From assembly GCF_014764505.1 (NCBI RefSeq), contig NZ_JACXWX010000018.1:50414-114413 (forward strand): a stretch of DNA of 64,000 bases. Reading direction: 5' to 3'. The notes below the pieces were generated by a model. The model worked only from the letters and a program-made list of their open reading frames with translations. It was not told the origin of the DNA and made no database searches. Shown here piece after piece: positions 25,868 through 34,423 of this stretch (the stretch's first letter is position 1; each line of letters opens with the position of its first letter). The translations under genes and the position numbers were made by a program. This DNA comes from Phormidium tenue FACHB-886. Lineage in GTDB: Bacteria; Cyanobacteriota; Cyanobacteriia; Elainellales; Elainellaceae.

Positions 25868-28762
25868 ATGAGCAACACTAGAACGGTTCGGGGGAATTTG
25901 CCCGTGCTGCTGAACGATCCCACCTGTGTGCGGACGGTTCAGTCGGGTGCGATCGCCTTATTTGCAGTCCGGACGATTCACGGTGTCCCAGTTGGTGAGC
26001 GTCGATACTTATTTGATGTAGAACCTGGCTCCCCACTGTTTGGCGTTGCCTTAGGTCAACAAGATAGTGCAGATAACCAGCTTGGTCTTTTGGCGGTGGC
26101 AGTTGAACCTGCTGAAGTGTTAGAACAGCCGATCAGCGCTGTTGACCTGCCCGTCCTTCTGCCGCTCATTGAAGCATGGGTTCACAAACTGGCAAACACA
26201 ACAGGCTTGCCTAAACCCCCGCTGGCTCGACCTGTTCCGGTCGATCAATATATTTCATTGGTTGCCAATCAAAGCTTTCAGCCGCCCAAAGATCAAGTTT
26301 TGTGGGTGCAGTGCCAGCAGGGAACGGCGCAATGGCTGGGCTTTGACTCGCTAACCCTGATGCCTGATTCGGGTGTTTTGCCCCTAGCAGCCGGGCTTTG
26401 GATTTCGGCAAGCAGCACGCTCCAACTGGCGGTTCAACCTACTGCTGCCATGACTGCACAAACAGCTTTGCTAGAAGGGTTGGATCGGCTACATCATTGG
26501 TTTCTTCAAGGTATTGAGCAAATCACGCTTCAGGACACTCAGGCAGAATTAACCAGGTTTCAGAAGCGGCAACAGCTCAATCAACAGGTTACGCAGGACA
26601 CGCTCAAAACGCTGGTCTCCATTCTCCAGCCCAAACAAGACCTCCCTTTTGCACAGGCAGATGAACTGCTGATGGCGGCGGGAGCTGTTGGCAGAGCGCT
26701 GGGTATTTCCATTGCTCCACCCATGGAGGCGGATGATCCCACCCGGATGCATGATCCCCTAGAGGCGATCGCTCGGGCTTCCCGGCTGCGGCTGCGGCGA
26801 ATTCTGCTGCGAGACCACTGGTGGGAAAAAGATGGTAGCCCGATTCTGGCTTACACCCGTCAAGACAAACGCCCGGTGGCGCTGTTGCCGATCGCTGGGG
26901 ATCACTACGAATTTTACGATCCCCAGGCAAATCCCACTGCATTTCAGCGCCACTATCCCAAGGTAAATGCCACGATCGCCGCACAGCTTAACCCCAGCGC
27001 TTATATTTTTTATCGTCCGTTTCCAGAATCGGTGCTGCGGGCCTGGGATTTGGTGCGATTTGCCTTCAAAGGGCAGTTCAAAAATCTGCTAATTCTCCTG
27101 GGTATGGGGGTTGTTAGCACTCTAGCGGGGATGCTGGTGCCGCTTGCAACCGGAGTGCTGATAGACACAGCACTGCCCACTGGCAATCAGGACTTACTGA
27201 TTCAAATTGGGGTGGGGCTGTTGTTTTTTGCCTTTGGTGCGGTCAGTTTAGAGCTAGTGCAAGCGCTGGCAACCATGCGGCTAGAAACCCAATCTGAGGC
27301 GGCAATGCAGGCTGCCGTCTGGGATCGGCTGCTGAAACTTAAGCCTACCTTTTTCCGGGAGTATACGATCGGCGATCTCGAGTCACGCGTCTCCGGCATC
27401 AGCCAGATTCGGCGCAGGCTGACAGGCACTACGCTACGGACTATCCTCAGCGGCTTTTTTGCGCTGTTGAACTTTGGGTTGATGCTTGCCTACAGTCCTC
27501 GGCTTGCGCTGGTCGCGGGCGCAGTTGCAGCGGTGGCGATCGCATTTACTGCCACCTCTGGGGCACTCTTGCTACAGCAGACGCGCCCTTTGCTAGAGCT
27601 GCGAGGCGAAATTTCCGGGTTGCTGGTCAAGCTGATCGAGGCAGTTCCCAAGCTGCGGAGCGCCGGAGCCGAGGAGCGTGCCTTTGCCACCTGGGGCAAC
27701 AAGTATACGCAGCAGCTCAATTTAGAGCTAAGTACTCAGTTCATTCAAGATGGCGTGGCGATTTTTAATACAGTCATGCCAGGATTGACGGCAACCTTCC
27801 TGTTCTGGACAGCAGTGATTCTAATTGGGCAGGCGCAAGCCGTTGGAGAGCCCATCCTCTCGACGGGAACCTTCCTTGCCTTTAGCGCTGCTTTTGGGAT
27901 TTTTATTAGTGGAGCCACTAGCCTCAGCAATGCTATTACTTCAGTATTGGAGGTAGTGATACTGTGGAAGCGATCGCAGCCCATCCTAACGGCTGAGCCG
28001 GAAATTGATCCTGACAAAGCCGATCCGGGCAAGCTATCGGGTCGTATTCGGGTCGATCGCGTCACCTTTCGTTATCGTGACGATGGACCGCTGACGTTGG
28101 ATCAGGTCAGCTTTGATGCCGAACCTGGAGAATTTATTGCGCTGGTGGGTCCGTCAGGGAGCGGCAAATCAACGCTGTTCCGCCTGCTGCTGGGGTTTGA
28201 TACACCGAGCGACGGCAGTATTTATTACGATGGGCAGGACTTAGCGGGGCTGGATGTGACCGCTGTTCGCAGGCAGCTCGGTGTGGTGCTGCAGAATAGC
28301 CGCATCAATGCGGGCAGCATTTTTGAGAATATTGCGGCAAGTGCGCTGATCGCCGTGAGCGAGGCCTGGGAAGCGGCAGAAATGGCAGGGTTTGCCGATG
28401 ATGTGCGGGCAATGCCGATGGGAATGTATACCTTTGTCAGCGAAGGCGGCTCCAATCTGTCGGGTGGACAGCGGCAGCGCTTGATGATCGCCCGTGCCCT
28501 GGCGCTAAAACCGCAGATTTTACTGTTTGATGAAGCGACAAGTGCACTAGACAACCGGACGCAGGCGATCGTCACCGAGAGCCTGGATGGATTGGGGGTG
28601 ACACGAGTAGTCATCGCTCACCGCCTCAGCACGATTCGTCATGCCGATCGGATTTTTGTAATTGAGGCAGGTCGGGTTGTGCAGCAGGGCAGCTTTGATG
28701 AGCTAGCGCAGCAGCCGGGACTATTTGCTCAATTAATTGCCAGACAGATGGGCGATCAGTAA
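25868..28762 (+). CDS. NHLM-type bacteriocin export ABC transporter, permease/ATPase (peptidase-less type)
   Basis: The 964-residue ABC half-transporter has a long N-terminal cytosolic region (about 1-390) without a C39 peptidase Cys/His signature, including a possible cupin/cNMP-like part (about 25-90). A six-helix permease follows (about 395-690; LLILLGMGVVSTLAGMLVPL is the first helix). The ATPase has Walker [10 protein letters not shown], signature NLSGGQRQR, Walker B ILLFDEATSALD and H-loop AHRLST. This layout matches the second NHLM microcin ABC family. With no peptidase here, precursor cleavage would need a partner not in this window. No HlyD-type adaptor is adjacent. The divergent repeat-peptide gene is the obvious cargo candidate. 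ATG 25868 has no good SD. Confidence 0.88.
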   Translation: MSNTRTVRGNLPVLLNDPTCVRTVQSGAIALFAVRTIHGVPVGERRYLFDVEPGSPLFGVALGQQDSADNQLGLLAVAVEPAEVLEQPISAVDLPVLLPLIEAWVHKLANTTGLPKPPLARPVPVDQYISLVANQSFQPPKDQVLWVQCQQGTAQWLGFDSLTLMPDSGVLPLAAGLWISASSTLQLAVQPTAAMTAQTALLEGLDRLHHWFLQGIEQITLQDTQAELTRFQKRQQLNQQVTQDTLKTLVSILQPKQDLPFAQADELLMAAGAVGRALGISIAPPMEADDPTRMHDPLEAIARASRLRLRRILLRDHWWEKDGSPILAYTRQDKRPVALLPIAGDHYEFYDPQANPTAFQRHYPKVNATIAAQLNPSAYIFYRPFPESVLRAWDLVRFAFKGQFKNLLILLGMGVVSTLAGMLVPLATGVLIDTALPTGNQDLLIQIGVGLLFFAFGAVSLELVQALATMRLETQSEAAMQAAVWDRLLKLKPTFFREYTIGDLESRVSGISQIRRRLTGTTLRTILSGFFALLNFGLMLAYSPRLALVAGAVAAVAIAFTATSGALLLQQTRPLLELRGEISGLLVKLIEAVPKLRSAGAEERAFATWGNKYTQQLNLELSTQFIQDGVAIFNTVMPGLTATFLFWTAVILIGQAQAVGEPILSTGTFLAFSAAFGIFISGATSLSNAITSVLEVVILWKRSQPILTAEPEIDPDKADPGKLSGRIRVDRVTFRYRDDGPLTLDQVSFDAEPGEFIALVGPSGSGKSTLFRLLLGFDTPSDGSIYYDGQDLAGLDVTAVRRQLGVVLQNSRINAGSIFENIAASALIAVSEAWEAAEMAGFADDVRAMPMGMYTFVSEGGSNLSGGQRQRLMIARALALKPQILLFDEATSALDNRTQAIVTESLDGLGVTRVVIAHRLSTIRHADRIFVIEAGRVVQQGSFDELAQQPGLFAQLIARQMGDQ

Positions 28763-28805
28763 TGTAACCCGACTATGTGACGCTACGCGCCTGGATTAAA
28801 AATCT

Positions 28806-28846
28806 TTTTATGTAAAAGCCCCGCGTAGCGGGGCTTTTACATAAAA
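28806..28846. terminator. Strong terminator hairpin after the exporter gene
   Basis: Perfect 19-bp arms TTTTATGTAAAAGCCCCGC (28806-28824) and its complement (28828-28846) with loop GTA. The flanks (GACGCTACGCGCCTGGATT at left, GCGGTAGTGCTAT at right) recur next to other hairpins in the window, marking it as a member of that repeat family. Confidence 0.8.
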
Positions 28847-28945
28847 TTCCTAACCTATGCGGTAGTGCTATGCAAAGTGACTACACACAAGGCTGACTAT
28901 ACAAAGACAGTTAAAAACAGATTTAAATCTCGCTATTTTTGATGG

Positions 28946-28979
28946 AATTCTGTCGGTTCAAGGCGGAACCGACAGAATT
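28946..28979. repeat. Palindrome copy 3: AATTCTGTCGGTT...AACCGACAGAATT
   Basis: Perfect 13-bp arms (28946-28958 and 28967-28979) around 8 bases. It lies between the convergent ends of the exporter gene and the pentapeptide gene, so it is less likely to be an operator here. A mobile palindromic repeat or a terminator hairpin fits better. Confidence 0.65.
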
Positions 28980-28991
28980 AATGAGATCGCT

Positions 28992-29498
28992 CTATTTCTG
29001 CACGGTGCCATCCGGCATCATTGCTCCTGTCAACGTTGCACCCGCCAGATTTGCCCCGTCTAGCTTCGCGCCGCTCAAATCGCTGTTGCTTAAATCTGCA
29101 CCACTGAGATCGGCTTGACTGAGATCGGCGTTCCGCAGAAATGCCCCATCTAGATTGGCATTTTTCAAGTCTGCACCGCTCAGATTGGCTGAGGTTAGGG
29201 CTGCACCTTGAAGATTGGCATCACTCAAATTCGCTTTACTCAGATCTGCGCTGTCTAATAGGGTGCCACTCAGGTTTGCCCCACTGAAATTCACATTCTT
29301 CAAGTCCGATCGATTCAGCGATCCTTTGCTGAAGTCTGCCCGACTAAAATCACTTCCTGCCAAGCTGCATTCAATACAGTTTTTTGTTTCCAAAAGCTGA
29401 GCACGTGGATCAGCTTTAGCACATCCCGCCAGCAACAAAGCACCAACTAGAAAACCCAATAAGAGAGTAGAAGTTTTATAATTCATTGACTGTTTCAT
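28992..29498 (-). CDS. Pentapeptide-repeat lipoprotein
   Basis: The 168-residue protein starts with a lipoprotein signal (TLLLGFLVGALLLAGC, lipobox LAGC, Cys near 26). The rest is almost entirely A(D/N)LXX pentapeptide repeats (DFSRADFSKGSLNRSDLK, ANLSGADLKNANLDGAFL, ADLSGADLSNSDLSG), predicting a right-handed quadrilateral beta-helix of about five coils. It is likely anchored to a membrane facing the periplasm. Two other Cys (CIEC) come just before the repeats. Function unknown. It is convergent with the exporter gene and upstream of nothing obvious, so no operon link is claimed. Confidence 0.88.
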   Translation of the reverse strand: MKQSMNYKTSTLLLGFLVGALLLAGCAKADPRAQLLETKNCIECSLAGSDFSRADFSKGSLNRSDLKNVNFSGANLSGTLLDSADLSKANLSDANLQGAALTSANLSGADLKNANLDGAFLRNADLSQADLSGADLSNSDLSGAKLDGANLAGATLTGAMMPDGTVQK

Positions 29499-29552
29499 AG
29501 AACAAAAAGATCAAGCTTTTAGGAAAAAACCGTTACCCTTTACCTAACAAAT

Positions 29553-31232
29553 TCAAAACTCTGAGCGAGCAGACAAACGAGACTGCCGAATTTGTCTGCT
29601 GAGCAAGACTACCGGAATAATTCCTGCCAGGACGATCGCCAACGCCGGAGCCGCTGCTTCTGCCAGCCGCTCATCCGCTGCCAGCCGATAAACTCGCACT
29701 GCCAGCGTATCAAAATCGAAGGGACGGACGATCAGCGTTGCGGGTAGCTCCTTCATTACCTCGACAAAAACCAGCAGAACTGCTGTCAGCAAGCCGCTGC
29801 TCATTAGGGGTGCATGAACTTGCAGCAGAGTTTTGGCTGGGCGATAACCCAGTGAGGCGGCCGCTTCATCGAGGCTCGGTTTGATTTGTCCCAGGCTGGA
29901 TTCTACCGTTCCTAAAGAAACCGCCAGAAAGCGCACCAGATAAGCAAACACCAAAGCAAATATTGTTCCGCTTAACAGTAGCCCAGTAGAGATACCCGCG
30001 ATCGACTTAAGCCAAGCATCCAAGGCATTATCAAACCGACCCAGCGGAATCAAAATCCCCACTGCGATTACTGATCCAGGAATTGCATAGCCCATCGCCG
30101 CTAGCCGCACGCCAGCCGTCATTCCCCAGCTCGGTCGCAGCCGCACTCCATATGCCATGATCAATCCAATCACTACACCAACTGCGGCTGTTATCCCAGC
30201 TAGAACCAAACTATGTCCTGCATCGCTCCAAAACTGTTTACTAAAAGTTTTACTCCAGTTTGACAGTGTAAGAGATACTAAGTATCCGGCTGGGATCAGA
30301 AAGCCCAGCAGCGGCGGCAGAATGCAAACCGCTTGCGCGATCGCCGCTCGGCTTCCCCGCAGCGAATAAGGTAGTAGCTGCTGACGGTTGCTGACCTGAT
30401 AATATTTGGCGCGCTGCCGGAACCAGCGTTCTACCGCGAGCAAAATTAACACAAACCCCATCAGACAGGCTGCCAACTGTGACGCTGCTACGCGATCGCC
30501 CATACCAAACCAAGTTCGGTAAATTCCTGTGGTAAACGTACTCACCCCAAAAAACTCCACCGTACCAAAGTCGCTGAGCGCTTCCATTAGCGCCAGAGCT
30601 GTACCCGCTGCAATTGCCGGACGAGCCAGCGGCAGTGCCACCTTCAAGAAACTTTGCCATGGCGTACAGCCCAGCGATCGGCTTGCCTCCAGCGTACAGA
30701 CTGACTGCTCCAAAAACGCTACCCGCGCCAGCAAGTAGACATAGGGGTAGAGAACCAGCGTCAGCATGACCACTGCCCCCTCTAGCGATCGCACATCTGG
30801 AAACCAGTAGTCTGCCACGCTCCGCCAGCCAAACGCTGCCCGCAAAAGGCTTTGCACCGGGCCGTAATACTCCAGCATTTCCGTATAGACATACGCCAGG
30901 ATATAGGCAGGAGCCGCCAGCGGCAGCAGCAGCAGCCATTCCAGCAGCCGGCTTCCCGGAAAACGGCAAGCGGTTACCAGCCATGCCGTGCTAACGCCGA
31001 TTCCCACCACGCCGCAGCCCACGCCGATCATTAACCCCAGCGAATTCAAGATGTAATCGCCCAGAACTGTAGACGCCAAATGCGACCAGATTGCATAAGT
31101 TGGGGTGAGGACGCTGCCAATAACGACAAGCAAAGGCAAAGATAGCGGCAGGGCGATCGCCCCCACCAGGACTGTCCAACCCTCAAAAAGTTTGACAGAA
31201 CGCCAACGGCTTGATGCAGAAAGTCGCAGCAC
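29553..31232 (-). CDS. futB: Iron(III) ABC transporter permease, FutB-type (duplicated BPD permease)
   Basis: The 559-residue inner-membrane permease has two tandem binding-protein-dependent permease domains and about 12 hydrophobic segments. EAA-type loops are visible as EASRSLGCTPWQSFLKVALP in the first half and EAAASLGYRPAKTLLQVHAP in the second. The architecture is that of FbpB/ThiP/FutB iron transporters. The ATPase gene is divergent 154 bp away. The substrate-binding protein (FutA-like) is not in the window. Fe3+ specificity is inferred from family and pairing; thiamine or phosphonate systems share this fold. Confidence 0.85.
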   Translation of the reverse strand: MLRLSASSRWRSVKLFEGWTVLVGAIALPLSLPLLVVIGSVLTPTYAIWSHLASTVLGDYILNSLGLMIGVGCGVVGIGVSTAWLVTACRFPGSRLLEWLLLLPLAAPAYILAYVYTEMLEYYGPVQSLLRAAFGWRSVADYWFPDVRSLEGAVVMLTLVLYPYVYLLARVAFLEQSVCTLEASRSLGCTPWQSFLKVALPLARPAIAAGTALALMEALSDFGTVEFFGVSTFTTGIYRTWFGMGDRVAASQLAACLMGFVLILLAVERWFRQRAKYYQVSNRQQLLPYSLRGSRAAIAQAVCILPPLLGFLIPAGYLVSLTLSNWSKTFSKQFWSDAGHSLVLAGITAAVGVVIGLIMAYGVRLRPSWGMTAGVRLAAMGYAIPGSVIAVGILIPLGRFDNALDAWLKSIAGISTGLLLSGTIFALVFAYLVRFLAVSLGTVESSLGQIKPSLDEAAASLGYRPAKTLLQVHAPLMSSGLLTAVLLVFVEVMKELPATLIVRPFDFDTLAVRVYRLAADERLAEAAAPALAIVLAGIIPVVLLSRQIRQSRLSARSEF

Positions 31233-31386
31233 GGCAAAAAAAGCAAGCTAACAACAAAATCCTTACCTTAAGAATATATGTCAATAGCGTCCTAAGATGA
31301 AAAAGGAGTTGGGAGTCTGAGCCAAGGAAAAGCCTTCGGCTGATGCTCATCCCGCCTGCGCTACCCATCCCCTATTTTTGCTTTCC

Positions 31387-32475
31387 ATGTCGCCCGTTAT
31401 TCTAAAAGTCGAAAATGTCACTAAGCAGTTTCCCACAGCTTCTGTGCCGGCGCTGGTGCAGGTTTCCCTTGATTTACACCAAGGAGAGCTGCTGGGCTTG
31501 TTAGGACCTTCGGGCTGTGGCAAAACCACGCTTTTGCGCCTGATCGCCGGATTTGAACGTCCGCAAGCGGGGCAAATTAGCCTGACGGGACGACCAGTGG
31601 CGGCAGCAGGGCAGTGGGTTCCACCCGAGCAGCGGGATGTGGGCATGGTGTTTCAAGATTATGCGCTGTTTCCTCATCTGACTGTGGCAAAGAATGTGGC
31701 GTTTGGCTTGCAGCAGCGGCGGAAGTCGCGATCGGAGGAGCCAGCCATTGTGGCTGAGGCGATCGCCTTGGTTGGGCTACAGGGGTTAGAAAACCGCTAT
31801 CCTCATGAACTATCGGGTGGGCAGCAGCAGCGGGTGGCGCTTGCCCGCGCTCTAGCGCCCCGTCCGGCGCTGCTGCTGCTCGATGAGCCATTGAGCAATT
31901 TGGATGTGCAGGTGCGGCTGCATCTGCGGCAAGAAGTGCGAGACATCCTGAAGGCGACGGCAACTTCGGCGGTGTTTGTGACGCATGACCAGGAAGAAGC
32001 ACTGGCAATGTGCGATCGCGTAGCAGTATTGCGTCAGGGGCAGATCGAGCAGTGCGATACGCCCGAAACTCTTTACCATCAGCCAGGCTCACGGTTCGTG
32101 GCAGAGTTTGTGACGCAAGCAAACTTTTTACCTGCCACCCGGCAGGGCAAGGTTTGGCAAACTGAAATTGGCAGCTTTGCCGCAGAAGATGTGAAAATTG
32201 CAGACGGCCTAGACTGCGACCAAGGCGAGATAATGATTCGCCAAGAAGATTTAGTTCTCACCCCTGACCCCGCAGGAACGGTGACCGTACGCGATCGCCA
32301 TTTTTTAGGGCGGAGCTACTGCTACTGGCTACAAACCCCTTCGGGTCAGCTTTTGCAAGCTCGCACTGCTGCTGGCTCACTCTTGGTGGGTGAATCTGTA
32401 AGCTGCCGAGCAGCCACTCCAGCAGTGTGGCTTTTTCCGGCAGGGGGGTTGAACCCCTCAATTTTCAGCCCCTAA
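31387..32475 (+). CDS. futC: ABC transporter ATP-binding protein, FutC/FbpC-type
   Basis: About 362 residues from ATG 31387 (MSPVILKVENVT); an in-frame TTG at 31378 exists. The ATPase domain has Walker A GPSGCGKTT, Q-loop FQDYALFPH, signature [15 protein letters not shown], Walker [13 protein letters not shown] and H-loop [10 protein letters not shown]-terminal TOBE-type regulatory domain (about 240-355) follows. It powers the FutB-type permease encoded divergently. FbpC/FutC homology is inferred from the LRLIAGFERPQAGQI region and the pairing. A short divergent promoter region separates the pair, and no clear Fur box was recognised in it. Confidence 0.87.
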   Translation: MSPVILKVENVTKQFPTASVPALVQVSLDLHQGELLGLLGPSGCGKTTLLRLIAGFERPQAGQISLTGRPVAAAGQWVPPEQRDVGMVFQDYALFPHLTVAKNVAFGLQQRRKSRSEEPAIVAEAIALVGLQGLENRYPHELSGGQQQRVALARALAPRPALLLLDEPLSNLDVQVRLHLRQEVRDILKATATSAVFVTHDQEEALAMCDRVAVLRQGQIEQCDTPETLYHQPGSRFVAEFVTQANFLPATRQGKVWQTEIGSFAAEDVKIADGLDCDQGEIMIRQEDLVLTPDPAGTVTVRDRHFLGRSYCYWLQTPSGQLLQARTAAGSLLVGESVSCRAATPAVWLFPAGGLNPSIFSP

Positions 32476-32773
32476 CTTTAAAGCTTCCTTTAAATGTGCC
32501 TAGGATCACACCCAAAAGAATTGCTTTGCTAGATAATGCCTGAGGTTAGGAATCAGGGCGATCGCGGAGGCGATGCGGCTGGTAGTGCAAAATTTGCATG
32601 AGGTTGCTCATTTGGTAAACGCATAGCGTTGCGGCTTCCGCTAAATTAGAACGGAAGGAAAGTGGAGTGGGCAGGTGTTCTGTGGGAAATACCGTTGGGG
32701 TATTCTTCATGCAGTTGAGGGAGTGCCTGCATCGAGATCTACTTAGCCACGATGAAGCGGAGTCGTCTTCTAA

Positions 32774-33223
32774 ATGCCAATGATGACCATTTATGTTGTC
32801 AAGCTTTTGCTTGCTACTTCCATCCTTGCAGTTGTATGCTCAGTGCGCGATCGTCTACATCGTCAGACCTGGCAGAAGCGCTGGCGGGATACGGGCGGGT
32901 GCTGTCTATTTGGTATAGTGTATTACTGCTTTACTGGCAACCAGAACGCGTTGCTCACCACGGTGGCGCTGCTGATCGCAACAGCGATAATCGAAGCTCA
33001 AAATGCCTGGCTGGCGAATCGGCGCCGCCTCAAAACCGCAAGAATGATTCAACGCCTCTCATCAATCACCGAGCAAGACCCCGCGGATATCCTGGCAGAG
33101 GGAGAATTTGTTTGCGACTGCTGCAAATATCGATCGGAGCACCATGCTCTCTTCCCTTGTGCCGTCCACCCTGGCGAGGCAAGAACATCCTGCACTGACT
33201 GGGAGCCGCTTGAATTTAAGTAG
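32774..33223 (+). CDS. DUF6464-type small membrane protein with C-terminal cysteine motif
   Basis: A 149-residue protein. It has an N-terminal hydrophobic segment (IYVVKLLLATSILAVVC), a second one (LLTTVALLIATAIIEAQNAW) and a C-terminal Cys-rich tail: CDCCKYRSEHHALFPCAVHP followed by C-x-D-W-E. The tail resembles the FxGDPTCxYNARSPxLRCAVNPxGPC...C domain of cyanobacterial DUF6464 proteins, probably metal-binding. The overlapping frame at 32752-33198 lacks these features and is rejected. Function unknown. Confidence 0.72.
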   Translation: MPMMTIYVVKLLLATSILAVVCSVRDRLHRQTWQKRWRDTGGCCLFGIVYYCFTGNQNALLTTVALLIATAIIEAQNAWLANRRRLKTARMIQRLSSITEQDPADILAEGEFVCDCCKYRSEHHALFPCAVHPGEARTSCTDWEPLEFK

Positions 33224-33243
33224 ATTGCATCTGTATTGAACGA

Positions 33244-34218
33244 TTATTCAAACATTTGTGGGGGCTGATCTACTGTTTTGGTATAGCGCCGAAAGCTCTG
33301 CGCTGATTTATGGCGTGTCAGCGTTCTGACATGGTGCGGATTCATTCCCTGCAAAATCAGATTGCTGGCAAACGTATGGCGAAACTGGTGAGCATAAAAC
33401 GCGATCCCGGTTTGCTGGGCAATCGCCTCCATTACCTTGCGAATGCCGTCGTACCCTAGCCGATCGCCGTTGTTGCGCCGTGAATGAGATACGAACAGCG
33501 AACTTTTGGGCTGCAGCACTTCTCCTTTAGATTCGCGCCACTGTAAGTAAGCTTTTAAGTCCGCCTGGCCCACTGGCTCTAGCGGCACAACCGCTTGCTG
33601 CTCTGCCTGAGCCGTGCGGATATGCAGCCGATCGCCGTCATAATCTTCTAGGTTTAGCGCCGAAACTTCTTCTACTCTGAGCCCATGCAGCAGCACAGAA
33701 ATGAGCGCAACATTACGTTCTGGCAGGCTAGAGCTGAGCGCTGCCTGGTAAATTTGCTCTACTTCTGCATCCTTGAGGTTCTTGGCATCCGGCTCTTTCA
33801 GTTTCGGCAGATCTACGCCGGTTGTGGGATTAATTGAAATATGATGCGCTCGCACCATCCACCCATAGAAGTTTTTCAGGGTTCCAAGTATCCGTCGCAC
33901 GGTAGCATCCGACAAAACGCGCTGATTTGTCTTGACATCCGATCGCAGCAAATATGCCTTGAACTGAGCCACCTGACGGGGTTTAACTTCTGCCCAACTG
34001 CTATCTGTCCAATCTAGAAAGCACCGCAGGTCTTGCCGATAGGCTTTCTGGCTTTTGGGAGCCAGCGATCGCCCCTGTAGAAAAGCGTTGATCAGCTGCT
34101 CACGCACATCTTCAGGTAGCTGCACCGCATCAACCGGGGATACACTGCCGTCTCCCAAAGCTTCTACCGAGCGAAGCGGCACAATCAGCGGATCTGGCAC
34201 AGATTTGCGGCGGGTCAT
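33244..34218 (-). CDS. Tyrosine recombinase / site-specific integrase (XerC/D-like)
   Basis: A 324-residue recombinase with a SAM-like N-terminal core-binding domain (about 35-130) and a catalytic domain with R181 (LLHGLRVEEVSALN), H277 and R280 (HQFRHTFASN), H303 (LTRHKSAQ) and nucleophile Y312 (RRYTK). All catalytic positions are intact. It cuts and rejoins DNA at specific sites. No adjacent excisionase, att-like direct repeat or other phage gene was recognised, so it may be a cyanobacterial Xer-like enzyme or a remnant of an integrated element. A 40-bp perfect palindrome and a hairpin repeat lie directly upstream of it. Confidence 0.88.
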   Translation of the reverse strand: MTRRKSVPDPLIVPLRSVEALGDGSVSPVDAVQLPEDVREQLINAFLQGRSLAPKSQKAYRQDLRCFLDWTDSSWAEVKPRQVAQFKAYLLRSDVKTNQRVLSDATVRRILGTLKNFYGWMVRAHHISINPTTGVDLPKLKEPDAKNLKDAEVEQIYQAALSSSLPERNVALISVLLHGLRVEEVSALNLEDYDGDRLHIRTAQAEQQAVVPLEPVGQADLKAYLQWRESKGEVLQPKSSLFVSHSRRNNGDRLGYDGIRKVMEAIAQQTGIAFYAHQFRHTFASNLILQGMNPHHVRTLTRHKSAQSFRRYTKTVDQPPQMFE

Positions 34219-34345
34219 AGGTGCTTTTATTCACAATACGAACCGCTGCAAGTATAGCGCTAGGACAGAGCTTTTTGTGCAAGAGCCTTGCGTAAAGAGG
34301 CTTATATACAAAAAGAACTTTAATCTGGAGGCATAGCGCCATAAA

Positions 34346-34385
34346 AACAGCGCTGCCACGGGCGATCGCCCGTGGCAGCGCTGTT
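34346..34385. terminator. 40-bp perfect palindrome centred on HIP1
   Basis: Arms of 18 bp (AACAGCGCTGCCACGGGC and complement) flank a central GATC, and the centre is GGCGATCGCC. It lies between the integrase promoter and the clpC stop at 34424. A terminator for clpC is likely; a cruciform or recombination site is an alternative. Confidence 0.7.
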
Positions 34386-34423
34386 AACTATTGAGTCTTG
34401 ACCCTTGTCTTAGCCCTTTGATT

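Noticed and set aside
32752..33198. ORF overlapping the DUF6464-type gene in another frame
   Set aside because: Its composition is random-looking, with no domain, while the frame at 32774-33223 has membrane segments and the Cys motif.
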